Positions 36,462-47,524 of a stretch of 64,000 nt of DNA are shown here, one piece after another. How positions within the stretch are numbered: position 1 is the stretch's first letter; every line of letters begins with the position of its first letter. Source of the stretch: Ancylobacter moscoviensis (GTDB lineage Bacteria; Pseudomonadota; Alphaproteobacteria; Rhizobiales; Xanthobacteraceae); contig NZ_VMBP01000002.1 in NCBI RefSeq assembly GCF_007559435.1, forward strand, positions 248,001-312,000, in the 5' to 3' direction. The notes under the pieces were generated by a model that was not told the DNA's origin, ran no database searches, and was given only the letters and a program-made list of their open reading frames with translations. Made by a program: the position numbers and the translations under genes.

Positions 36462-37354
36462 TCGTCGCCACCGCGACCGACACGGCCTATGTCGAACTGA
36501 CCGGCGTCATGCTAGCCTCGCTCGCCGACAAGGCGGCGGGCGACTTCGAGGCGGTCTACGTGTTCTGCGACGGCGTCTCGGATGCCGACAAGGAGCGGCT
36601 GCGGGCCAGCTACGGCCTGCCCAACATCGTCTTCGTCGACATGACGGACGAGATGGTCCGGCACTTCGCGGCCCGGCCAGTGAACCATCACCTCTCGCGC
36701 ACGGCCTATGCGCGCATCCTGATGCCGCTGAGCCTGAGCGAGGCCACCGGCCGGCTGTTCTACATCGATTGCGACACGCTGGTGAACGCCTCGCTCGCCC
36801 CGCTCGCCAGCCTGCCGATGGACGGCTTCGCGCTGGCGGCGGTGGACGACATCGCCCGGCAGGTGCCTGAGCGCCACATCAAGCGCAACCGCGACATCGG
36901 CCTGCCCGATGAGATGCGCTACTTCAACAGCGGCGTGCTGCTGATCGATCTCGAGAAATGGCGCGCCGATCGGGTGACCGAGCGCACCATCGAGTTCATC
37001 AACTCGCGGCCGACCCTGCCGATGATGGACCAGGACGCGCTCAACGGGGCGCTGCGCGGGGCGTGGCTGCCGCTGGACGAGAGCTGGAACCTGCATCGCC
37101 GTCTGGAAAAGGGCGTCTACACGGACGACCCGTCGATCTGGCGCGAAGCCCGCATCGTTCATTTCATCGGGCAGGTGAAGCCCAATTACACCGATTGCAA
37201 CCATCCGGCGCGCGATCTCTATTTCGAGCATCGTGCCCGTACGCCCTTCGCTTCCGTCCCCTTGAAGACCAAGTTCGGGCGCAAGGTGGAGAAGCGGGCG
37301 CGCCGGCTGCGGCGGTTCTTCGGCAAGCTCAAGCGGCGCGTTCTCGGAGCCTAG
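36458..37354 (+). CDS. Glycosyltransferase family 8 protein
   Basis: A 298-residue GT-A glycosyltransferase of the LPS galactosyl/glucosyltransferase type. The metal-binding DxD is in 'GRLFYIDCDTLVNASL' near residue 105; 'NSGVLLIDLEKWR' and 'DQDALNGALRG' are further GT8 blocks, and 'HFIGQVKP' gives the C-terminal His. The start is TTG at 36458, inside the lrp stop, preceded by GGAAGGGG. The C-terminus is very basic ('KRARRLRRFFGKLKRRV'), fitting a peripheral inner-membrane site. It probably adds a hexose to lipopolysaccharide core or another surface glycan. Confidence 0.88.
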   Translation: MIVATATDTAYVELTGVMLASLADKAAGDFEAVYVFCDGVSDADKERLRASYGLPNIVFVDMTDEMVRHFAARPVNHHLSRTAYARILMPLSLSEATGRLFYIDCDTLVNASLAPLASLPMDGFALAAVDDIARQVPERHIKRNRDIGLPDEMRYFNSGVLLIDLEKWRADRVTERTIEFINSRPTLPMMDQDALNGALRGAWLPLDESWNLHRRLEKGVYTDDPSIWREARIVHFIGQVKPNYTDCNHPARDLYFEHRARTPFASVPLKTKFGRKVEKRARRLRRFFGKLKRRVLGA

Positions 37355-37357
37355 GGA

Positions 37358-37996
37358 ATGGAATACAGCCTGGTCGACGAATACGCGAAGCTGCATTCGC
37401 GCCACCGCTACGGCGCCACCGCGCGCCATGCGCTGGCCGACATGCTGCCGCACATCCTGGCGCTCAAGCCCGCCTCGCTGATCGATTTCGGCTGCGGCCA
37501 GAGCAATCTCGCCTTCCTCATCGCGGCCAAGGCCGGCATCCCCGAAATCCATCGCTACGATCCGGCCATTCCGGAAATCTCGACGCTGCCGGGCAAGCGG
37601 GTGGAGCTGGCCGTCAATGTCGATGTGATGGAGCATATCCCCGACGAGGAGATCGATACCGTGCTCGCCTCCATCGCGGCGAGCGCCGGCCATGCGCTGT
37701 TCGTCATCGATACCGGGCCGGCCAAGATGCTGCTTTCGGACGGGCGCAACGCCCATGTCTCGCAGCATGGCGCCGAGTGGTGGCTGGCGCGGCTCAAGCC
37801 CCATTTCCCGAACATCCGCCAGATGCCGATCCACCGCCGCGCCCGCGTGGCCTTCAAGACCTGGGACGGCGAGGTGGGGGGACTGACCGGCCTCGCCGTG
37901 CGGGCGCGCGAGCGAGCCATCTACCGCGCCCAGAAGCTCACCCGCTCGGCGCAGCGCAAGCTGTTCGGGACCAAACCGCGGGGAGCTTCCCGGTGA
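37358..37996 (+). CDS. SAM-dependent methyltransferase in a glycan cluster
   Basis: A 212-residue class I methyltransferase-like protein. 'SLIDFGCGQSNLAFLIA' near residue 45 is the SAM-binding motif I, altered from DxGxGxG to DFGCGQS. 'NVDVMEHIPDEEIDTVLASI' matches the post-motif region. It begins three bases after the GT8 gene, and its stop overlaps the GTG start of the next gene. The setting suggests methylation of a sugar or lipid in surface glycan synthesis; the acceptor is not known. Confidence 0.82.
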   Translation: MEYSLVDEYAKLHSRHRYGATARHALADMLPHILALKPASLIDFGCGQSNLAFLIAAKAGIPEIHRYDPAIPEISTLPGKRVELAVNVDVMEHIPDEEIDTVLASIAASAGHALFVIDTGPAKMLLSDGRNAHVSQHGAEWWLARLKPHFPNIRQMPIHRRARVAFKTWDGEVGGLTGLAVRARERAIYRAQKLTRSAQRKLFGTKPRGASR

Positions 37997-39075
37997 AGCT
38001 GCTCGTCCTGCGCGACAAGAAGCCGGGGCATTTCAATCAGGCGGAAGGCGTCGCGCTGGCGGTCGGGCGGCTGGCGCCCATCGAGGTGACGCGGCTCGAC
38101 ATCCGCCCGAGCTGGTTCGCGCATGACGACGTGCGCAAGCTCATCATGCGCCGCTATGGCAAGGACGCGCGCTACTGGCTGCGCGCCATGTACGGCATCG
38201 ACGCGGACCGCCTGGAGAAGCCGGACGTCATCATCGGTTCCGGTCGTCCGACGATCGCTGCCGGCATCCTCATCAGTCGGGTCTTCGGCGGCGTGCCCTT
38301 CCTCTATTCGGGCGGCATCGGCGGCTATGACACGCGCGAGGTGAGCCTGATGGTCGTCGCCTCGCCGCGCGCGGCCGGCAATCCGCGTTCGGCCTGGGCG
38401 CTCATTCCCTCCGTCGTCGATCCGTCCGACTACGCGCCGCCGCGCCGCCTCGGCACGCCGGCCGATCTCAAGGGCGCGGAGATCGCCCTGCTGGTCGGCG
38501 GCACCGCCTATCGCAAGGAATGGCCCGCGAACGAGTGGGATGCGCTGGTGCGGCTCGTGCGGGAGGTGGCGAAGGAATACGGCGTGCGCTGGCGCGTCTC
38601 CACCTCGCGCCGAACCCCCGACGAGGTCGGGGCGCAACTTGCCGCGCTCGACAAGGAAGGCGCGCTCGCCGAGTTCATCGACTACGGCAACGCCGGTCCC
38701 GGCTCGGTGCGGGCGCTGTTCGGCGCGGATGCGGTGGCGGTGACGGAGGATTCCATGAGCATGCTGGCCGAGGGGCTGACCGCCGGCCGGCCGGTCATCG
38801 GCCTGCGCTCGGCGAAGGTTCATGATGGTTACGCCAGCGAGGCGATCTCGGCCTGGGCGGCGAAGAGCTGGGCGGGGCCGGCGAAAGCGGAAAGCCTCGC
38901 CATCCTGCCGCTCGGCACGGTTACCGCCGAGCAGTTCGCGAGGACGCTGGTGAAACTGGAGCCCCCCACCACGGATGTGCGGGGCGAACTCGCCGCGATC
39001 ATCGCCCCGGTGCTGGGGCTGACGGTGCCGGAAGTACAGGCCCCGGCTCAGCGGGTCGCCCAGACCTCGTCATAG
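37993..39075 (+). CDS. ELM1-like (DUF1022) family protein
   Basis: A 360-residue protein of the mitochondrial-fission ELM1 family, whose bacterial members have a GT-B-like fold. Landmarks are 'LRDKKPGHFNQAEGVALAV', 'PDVIIGSGRPTIAAGIL', 'ALLVGGTAYRKEW' and 'AVTEDSMSMLAEGLTAGRPVIGL'. The start is GTG at 37993, overlapping the methyltransferase stop (GTGA) with GGGAG upstream. Bacterial copies regularly lie in LPS or capsule clusters, as here, and may act as nucleotide-sugar or lipid-sugar transferases; that function is inferred. Its 3' end overlaps the convergent GT4 gene by 28 bp. Confidence 0.86.
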   Translation: MKLLVLRDKKPGHFNQAEGVALAVGRLAPIEVTRLDIRPSWFAHDDVRKLIMRRYGKDARYWLRAMYGIDADRLEKPDVIIGSGRPTIAAGILISRVFGGVPFLYSGGIGGYDTREVSLMVVASPRAAGNPRSAWALIPSVVDPSDYAPPRRLGTPADLKGAEIALLVGGTAYRKEWPANEWDALVRLVREVAKEYGVRWRVSTSRRTPDEVGAQLAALDKEGALAEFIDYGNAGPGSVRALFGADAVAVTEDSMSMLAEGLTAGRPVIGLRSAKVHDGYASEAISAWAAKSWAGPAKAESLAILPLGTVTAEQFARTLVKLEPPTTDVRGELAAIIAPVLGLTVPEVQAPAQRVAQTSS

Positions 39076-40124
39076 ACGGCGTTGATCCGTTTCGCCTCCA
39101 CCTCGATCGAGTGCGAGTCGAGGATGTGGCGGCGAGACGCCTCGGCGCGCGCCGTGCGGCCGGCTTCGTCGAGCTGCATGAAAGCCTCGACCGCCCCGGC
39201 CATCGCCTCGACGTCCCCCGGAGGAATCATGGTGCCGGTCTTGCCCTCGACGACCAACTCCTCGAAGGCGCCAACCATGGTCGCCACCACCGGCACGCCG
39301 GAAGCCATCGCCTCCAGCGGCGTGACGCCGAAGCCCTCCCACCGCTGCGGGGCGACATAGAGGTCGAGCGCGCGATACCAGGGCGCGATATCGGAGGTCG
39401 CGACCTCGCCGGGGAACAGGATGCGGTCGGCAAGGCCGGCCTTCTCCACCTTCTCGCGTTGCTCGGCGAAGAAGGCGGTGTGTGCGCCGGTGGCACGGCC
39501 CAAAACCACGCCGCCCCAGCCGGGATGGTCCGGCAGGATACGGATCAGCGCGTCCACGAAGACATCCGTGCCCTTCTGCGCACGGATGCGGCCGAAGCAG
39601 CCGACCATCTTCAGGTCTTCCGGCAGCCCCACCGCCCTGCGGGCCTGCGCCTTGTCGGGGGTGGGCACGAAGGTGCCGGTGTCGATACCGTGGTGGATCA
39701 CGGTGGAAGGTCGCTGGAGATAGGAAGCCGTCTTCGCCGAGGTGGCGATGACCGCGTCCATGCGCGAGATGAGGAAGCGGCTCCAGCGCGTGTGCCAGCG
39801 CTGCGAGGCGGAGGTGAAGACCAGCGTGAGCGGCATGCGCAATACGTCGCGCAGCACGACGCCGGCCAGCATCTCGACATTGCGCCGGGCGTGCCAGATG
39901 CGCGTGCGTCGGGATGCGGGACGGCGCCAGAGACGGCGCAGATCGAGAAAACCGATGCGCGGCACGCCGGGGGCGAGACGCGGCCCGAGAGCGGCGATGC
40001 CGACATCCCGGGCCTGGTAGGGAACGACACGTTCCAGCGTCGAGGTCACACCGGAAAGGCGGCGCTTGAAATTCGGCGCCACGACTTCGAGCCGTGCCGG
40101 ATCAACCGCCGTCTTCTCCGTCAT
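39048..40124 (-). CDS. Glycosyltransferase family 4 protein
   Basis: A 358-residue GT-B glycosyltransferase. The nucleotide-sugar site is 'LYVAPQRWEGFGVTPLEAMASGVPVVAT' with the E-x7-E pair; 'VIHHGIDTGTFVPTPDK' and 'VGCFGRIRAQKGTDVFVDAL' are typical GT4 blocks. It resembles rhizobial core mannosyltransferases such as LpcC, though I cannot assign the sugar. I use the ATG at 40124 (MTEKTAV). It lies 22 bp upstream of nothing else on its strand except greA, which precedes it, and may share that transcript. Confidence 0.88.
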   Translation of the reverse strand: MTEKTAVDPARLEVVAPNFKRRLSGVTSTLERVVPYQARDVGIAALGPRLAPGVPRIGFLDLRRLWRRPASRRTRIWHARRNVEMLAGVVLRDVLRMPLTLVFTSASQRWHTRWSRFLISRMDAVIATSAKTASYLQRPSTVIHHGIDTGTFVPTPDKAQARRAVGLPEDLKMVGCFGRIRAQKGTDVFVDALIRILPDHPGWGGVVLGRATGAHTAFFAEQREKVEKAGLADRILFPGEVATSDIAPWYRALDLYVAPQRWEGFGVTPLEAMASGVPVVATMVGAFEELVVEGKTGTMIPPGDVEAMAGAVEAFMQLDEAGRTARAEASRRHILDSHSIEVEAKRINAVYDEVWATR

Positions 40125-40146
40125 GTGTACGTCCGATGCGTTCCGT

Positions 40147-40620
40147 TCAGGCGAAGCGGACGCCGGCGATCTCGTAGGAGCGGGCGCCCTTGGGCGTGAC
40201 CACTTCCACGGAGGTGCCAAGTTTCTTGCCGATGAGCGCGCGCGCCAGCGGCGAGGAGATGGAGATGCGGCCGGCCTTCGCGTCGGCCTCCATGTCGCCG
40301 ACGATCTGCCAGCTCTTCTCCTCTTCCGTGTCCTCGTCGATGAGGGTCACGGTGGCGCCGAACTTGACGATGTCGCCGGTGAGCTTGGCGACGTCGATGA
40401 TCTCCGCGCGCGAGAGCTTGTCCTCGAGGTCGGCGATGCGACCCTCGTTGAGCGCCTGCTGCTCCTTGGCGGCATGGTACTCGGCGTTCTCGGACAGGTC
40501 GCCGTGGGCGCGGGCCTCGGAAATGGCCTCGATGATGCGCGGGCGCTCGACCTGCTGGCGCTGCTTGAGCTCGCTCTCCAGGGCGGCATGGCCGCCAGCG
40601 GTCATCGGAATCTTTTCCAT
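40147..40620 (-). CDS. greA: Transcription elongation factor GreA
   Basis: A 157-residue protein of standard GreA length. The N-terminal coiled coil ('[49 protein letters not shown]') carries the acidic tip residues D and E in '[11 protein letters not shown]'. The C-terminal FKBP-like domain follows ('[21 protein letters not shown]'). It enters the RNA polymerase secondary channel to cleave backtracked RNA. The ATG at 40620 begins [11 protein letters not shown] large hairpin lies 32 bp upstream. Confidence 0.96.
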   Translation of the reverse strand: MEKIPMTAGGHAALESELKQRQQVERPRIIEAISEARAHGDLSENAEYHAAKEQQALNEGRIADLEDKLSRAEIIDVAKLTGDIVKFGATVTLIDEDTEEEKSWQIVGDMEADAKAGRISISSPLARALIGKKLGTSVEVVTPKGARSYEIAGVRFA

Positions 40621-40651
40621 TGGTCTTTTCTTGACCTCCCAAAAGCAAACG

Positions 40652-40709
40652 AAGCCCCCGCGGGGGTTCATCGGGCCGTGGGCCCTCGATGAACCACCCG
40701 CGCGGGCTT
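40652..40709 (-). terminator. Long hairpin between carB and greA
   Basis: About 24 base pairs in 58 nt. The arms begin AAGCCC and end GGGCTT and include the matching segments GTTCATCG and CGATGAAC. On the minus strand it is followed by CGTTTGCTTTT. It should end carB transcription; since greA starts 32 bp later it could also act as a leader for greA. Confidence 0.7.
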
Positions 40710-40756
40710 TCTATTTCCGTCGTTCGCGGCGGTTTGTCTGCGCCGCGAAGGCGCCG

Positions 40757-44092
<3,336 letters not shown>

Positions 44093-44130
44093 CGGATCCC
44101 GTGCGGCTCGCGCATTTGTCCGGGCGCACG

Positions 44131-44159
44131 AAAAAGGACGCGCTGTGCAACGCGTCCTT
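44131..44159 (-). terminator. Terminator-like leader hairpin upstream of carB
   Basis: On the minus strand a 9-bp stem (AAGGACGCG with CGCGTCCTT, 8-nt loop) is followed directly by a run of T. It ends 39 bp before the carB ATG. Too close to leave room for an ordinary promoter after it, so it may control read-through into carB as well as end carA transcripts. Confidence 0.7.
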
Positions 44160-44190
44160 GGGCGGACCCGGATTGAACTTTCTGGGCGAG

Positions 44191-44217
44191 GGGAGCCCCC
44201 GCAATTGGGGGCTTCCC
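44191..44217. repeat. Second hairpin in the carA-carB gap
   Basis: GGGAGCCCCC (44191-44200) pairs with GGGGGCTTCCC (44207-44217) with one bulged T and a 6-nt loop. Together with the terminator-like hairpin it fills the middle of the 306-bp gap (44093-44398). The part next to carA (44218-44398) shows no gene or clear signal. Confidence 0.5.
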
Positions 44218-44398
44218 TTAACCTAGATTCCCCCGAGGGGGAAGGGCACAGGCCCGCGTTGCCGACATGACCTCTTTGCCCCGGACGGACAGCCGCGTCG
44301 AACCGTTGTTGACGGTCGGCCCGCCGCCGGGCGCGAGCGCGAACATTCCTGATCGCAGCCGGGAGGGCTTTGCCAAGGGACTGTCGGCGCGCTGGCGC

Positions 44399-45601
44399 CT
44401 AGGCGGCCTTTTTCTTCGCGATCATTTCGACGAAGCGGTCGAAGAGATAATGGCTGTCCTGCGGGCCGGGGCTGGCTTCGGGGTGGTACTGCACCGAAAA
44501 CACCGGCTTGTCGGTCAGCGCGATACCGGCGTTGGAGCCGTCGAACAGCGAGACATGGGTCTCGGTGGCGGTGGCCGGCAGGCTGTCGCGGTCAACCGCG
44601 AAGCCGTGGTTCATCGAGGTGATCTCGACCTTGCCGGTGGTCATGTCCTTGACCGGATGGTTCGCGCCGTGATGGCCCTGATGCATCTTCACCGTGCGCC
44701 CGCCCACCGCGAGGCTGATCATCTGGTGGCCGAGGCAGATGCCGAAGGTCGGCACGCCGCGGTCGATGATCTCGCGGATCACCGGCACGGCATATTCGCC
44801 CGTCGCCGCCGGGTCGCCGGGGCCGTTGGAGAGGAACACGCCGTCGGGATTGAGGGCGAGGATCTCCTCCGCCGAGGTGGTGGCGGGAACGACCGTCACC
44901 TTGCAGCCGGCGCGGGCGAGCAGGCGCAGGATGTTGCGCTTGATGCCGTAGTCGACGGCGACGACGTGGTGCGCCGGCACCTTCTGGTGTCCGTAGCCTT
45001 CCGGCCAGGTCCAGGGCGTCTCGTCCCAGGTGAAGCGCTGACTGCTGGTGACCATCGGCACCAGGTCCATGCCGACGAGGCCGGGCCACTGCGCGGCTTC
45101 CTTCTTCAGCGCGGGAAGGTCGAACGTGCCGTCCGGGGAATGGGCGATCACCGCATTGGGCATGCCGCCGTCGCGGATCAGCGCGGTGAGCGCGCGAGTG
45201 TCGATGCCGGAGATGGCGACGATGCCGCGTGCCTTGAGCCACTGGTCGAAATGGCGGGTAGCGCGGTAGTTCGAGGGATCGGTGATCGCCGAATGTAGCA
45301 CCACGCCGCGCACGCCCGAGGCGCCGGCCATCGAGACGGTCTCGATGTCTTCCTCGTTGGTGCCGACATTGCCGATATGCGGGAAGGTGAAGGTGATGAT
45401 CTGCCCGGCATAGGAGGGGTCGGTCAGCACCTCCTGATAGCCGGTCATCGCCGTGTTGAAGCAGACCTCGCCGACCGCGTGGCCCGTGGCGCCGAGGCCG
45501 AAGCCCTCCAGCACCGTTCCGTCGGCCAGCACGAGAAGGGCGGTCGGGAGGGGCTCGGCCCACACGTCGTCGCCGGAGTGCGGCTCAGCGCTACCGTTCA
45601 T
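44399..45601 (-). CDS. carA: Carbamoyl-phosphate synthase small subunit CarA
   Basis: A 400-residue glutaminase subunit that passes ammonia to CarB. The N-terminal domain has 'LADGTVLEGFGLGATGHAVGEVCFNTAMTGYQEVLTDPSYAGQIITFT'. The class I amidotransferase domain has 'FLSNGPGDPAATGEY', the catalytic Cys in 'PTFGICLGHQMISLAVGG' and the His/Glu pair in 'QYHPEASPGPQDSHYLFDRFVEM'. The first residues MNGSAEPHSGDD extend slightly past the usual start but have no better alternative. It diverges from yqeY. Confidence 0.97.
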   Translation of the reverse strand: MNGSAEPHSGDDVWAEPLPTALLVLADGTVLEGFGLGATGHAVGEVCFNTAMTGYQEVLTDPSYAGQIITFTFPHIGNVGTNEEDIETVSMAGASGVRGVVLHSAITDPSNYRATRHFDQWLKARGIVAISGIDTRALTALIRDGGMPNAVIAHSPDGTFDLPALKKEAAQWPGLVGMDLVPMVTSSQRFTWDETPWTWPEGYGHQKVPAHHVVAVDYGIKRNILRLLARAGCKVTVVPATTSAEEILALNPDGVFLSNGPGDPAATGEYAVPVIREIIDRGVPTFGICLGHQMISLAVGGRTVKMHQGHHGANHPVKDMTTGKVEITSMNHGFAVDRDSLPATATETHVSLFDGSNAGIALTDKPVFSVQYHPEASPGPQDSHYLFDRFVEMIAKKKAA

Positions 45602-45823
45602 TGATCTTGTTCCCTGTCGTTGTGTGCCCTAATTAGTCGGTTGCCGCGCCGGATGCCAGCCTCACGCTGCGTATCTGGGCCTCGAATTGCGGATGGCTGC
45701 GCCGGATAGGGGCGCGGCGCGTGGGGCAGGGGCGGACAACCACAGGATCGCGAGCAGCGGTGCGGACCGGAAAGCGAGAATTCCGGCGCGCGGCCTCGCG
45801 AATTGCAGGAAGGCATAACGAAC

Positions 45824-46282
45824 GTGTTGCGCGACGAGATCAACAATTCGCTCAAAGACGCCATGAAGGCGCAGGACAAGCGGCGCCTCGGCACGCTGCG
45901 CCTCGTCAATGCCGCGATCAAGGATCGCGATATCGAGGCGCGCGGCCATGGCAAGGACCCGCTCTCCGACGACGAACTGCTCGGGCTGCTGGCCAAGATG
46001 ATCAAGCAGCGCGAGGAATCGGCGAAGGTCTACGAGGAGGCCGGCCGTGTCGACCTCGCGACCCAGGAGCGCGAGGAGATCGCGGTCATCCAGTCCTTCC
46101 TGCCGCAGCAGATGACGGAAGCCGAATCGCAGGCCGCGATCGCGGCGGTGATCGCCGAGATCGACGCTCACGGCCTCAAGGACATGGGCCGCACCATGGC
46201 CGCCCTGAAGGAGCGCTACATGGGCGTCATGGACTTCGGCAAGGCGAGCGGCACGGTGAAGGCGCTGCTGACGGCGGGCTGA
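45824..46282 (+). CDS. yqeY: GatB/YqeY domain-containing protein
   Basis: A 152-residue protein made entirely of the YqeY domain that is also the tail of GatB. 'LRDEINNSLKDAMKAQDKRRLGTLRLVNAAIKDRDIEARG' opens the helical bundle, and 'GLKDMGRTMAALKERYMGVMDFGKASGTVKALL' ends it. I choose the GTG at 45824, with AGGAAGG upstream, since family members begin with M-LRDEI; a TTG at 45803 is possible. It may bind tRNA, but its role is unsettled. It diverges from carA. Confidence 0.92.
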   Translation: MLRDEINNSLKDAMKAQDKRRLGTLRLVNAAIKDRDIEARGHGKDPLSDDELLGLLAKMIKQREESAKVYEEAGRVDLATQEREEIAVIQSFLPQQMTEAESQAAIAAVIAEIDAHGLKDMGRTMAALKERYMGVMDFGKASGTVKALLTAG

Positions 46283-46364
46283 TCCGCCGGCTGCAAGTCA
46301 ACCGTTCCATCACGCCGTCTTCCCCGGGCCCTCTCCAACCCGCGTCCAACGTCGCGTTCTCGCC

Positions 46365-47090
46365 ATGCCGCCTGCCGCTGAACCATCCCCGCACGGGGCC
46401 GCGCTCACCTGGGCAGGCTGCTGGCGCGGGGCGAGGGCGATCCTCGCCGTGCTGCCGCCGGTCTTCGTCTTCGGCGTCGCCTTTGGCATCGCCGCGCGCG
46501 GCCACGGGCTCGAAGGCTGGATCGCGGCGCTGATGAGTGCGCTGGTCTTCGCCGGCGCCTCGCAGTTCGCGGCGCTGGATCTGTGGACGAAGCCGATCCC
46601 CTGGCTGCCGCTGTTGGTCGCGACCTTCGCCATCAATGCGCGGCACATCCTGCTCGGCGCCTCCCTCCGGGCGCTGTGCCGGGGCCTGCCGGCCTGGAAG
46701 GTCTATGGCTCGATGACGCTGCTCAGCGATCTCAACTGGGCGGCGCTGATCGCCGCCGAGCGGCGGGGCGAACGCGACCTCGGCTATCTCGTCGGAGCCG
46801 GTGCCCTGATGTGGCTGACCTGGGTGACGGCGAGCGTCATCGGTGCGGTGGCCGGCGGACTCACGCTCGACGATGTGAAGACCTACGCCCTCGACCTCGT
46901 GCTCGTGACCTTCTTCGCCACGACGCTGGTGGGCCTGCGGCGTGGCCGGATCGACGACCTGCCCTGGCTGGTGGCGGGCCTCGCCGCCATGGGGGCGGTC
47001 TGGTTCCTGCCGCCCAACTGGCATGTACTGGCAGGCGGGCTCGCCGGCGGCATCGCCGGCCTCGTGCGCGACGAGATGACGCGGTCATGA
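46365..47090 (+). CDS. azlC: AzlC family branched-chain amino acid exporter, large subunit
   Basis: A 241-residue inner-membrane protein with about eight helices. AzlC marks are 'AILAVLPPVFVFGVAFGIAARGHGL', 'ALMSALVFAGASQFAALDLW' and 'VATFAINARHILLGASLRALCRGLPAWKVYGSMTLLSDLNWA'. With AzlD it exports branched-chain or related amino acids and analogues. Its stop overlaps the azlD start (ATGA). It sits between yqeY and dnaG, which are closer neighbours in many rhizobial genomes. Confidence 0.93.
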   Translation: MPPAAEPSPHGAALTWAGCWRGARAILAVLPPVFVFGVAFGIAARGHGLEGWIAALMSALVFAGASQFAALDLWTKPIPWLPLLVATFAINARHILLGASLRALCRGLPAWKVYGSMTLLSDLNWAALIAAERRGERDLGYLVGAGALMWLTWVTASVIGAVAGGLTLDDVKTYALDLVLVTFFATTLVGLRRGRIDDLPWLVAGLAAMGAVWFLPPNWHVLAGGLAGGIAGLVRDEMTRS

Positions 47091-47389
47091 GCACTGTCGA
47101 TGCGCTGCTCATCATCTTCGCCATGACGCTCATCACCTATGCGACGCGCGCCGGTGGCATCTTCCTCGTCGGCTTCGTTCCGATGTCCGCCCGTGTGGAG
47201 GCGTTCCTGCGCTATCTCGCGGGATCGGTGCTGGTGGCGATCGTCGTGCCGGCGACGGTGCGCGGCGGCGCGGCGGCCTATGTCGCCGTGGCGGTGGCGG
47301 TCGTGGGCACGCTGGTGCTGCGCAAGGCCCTGCCGGCGATCGCGCTCGGCATTCTCGCCGCGGCGCTCTGGCGCGCCTATATGGGGTGA
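47087..47389 (+). CDS. azlD: AzlD family exporter, small subunit
   Basis: A 100-residue membrane protein with three to four helices and the AzlD pattern 'FAMTLITYATRAGGIFLVGFVPMSARVEAFLRYLAGSVLVAIVVPA'. The ATG at 47087 overlaps the azlC stop, so the two subunits are translationally coupled. A longer in-frame stretch upstream is a shadow of azlC. Confidence 0.92.
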   Translation: MSTVDALLIIFAMTLITYATRAGGIFLVGFVPMSARVEAFLRYLAGSVLVAIVVPATVRGGAAAYVAVAVAVVGTLVLRKALPAIALGILAAALWRAYMG

Positions 47390-47524
47390 GCTGACGGCTG
47401 GGGACAGCGGGGATGATCGCTCGTCCCGGGCAGAAATCCCGCCATCCCGACCTCTTCCGGCGCGGCGGTGCTCCGCCGGCCTGCTATGATGCTTGTCCGA
47501 CCTCTCGGTGAGACTCGTCCTCCC

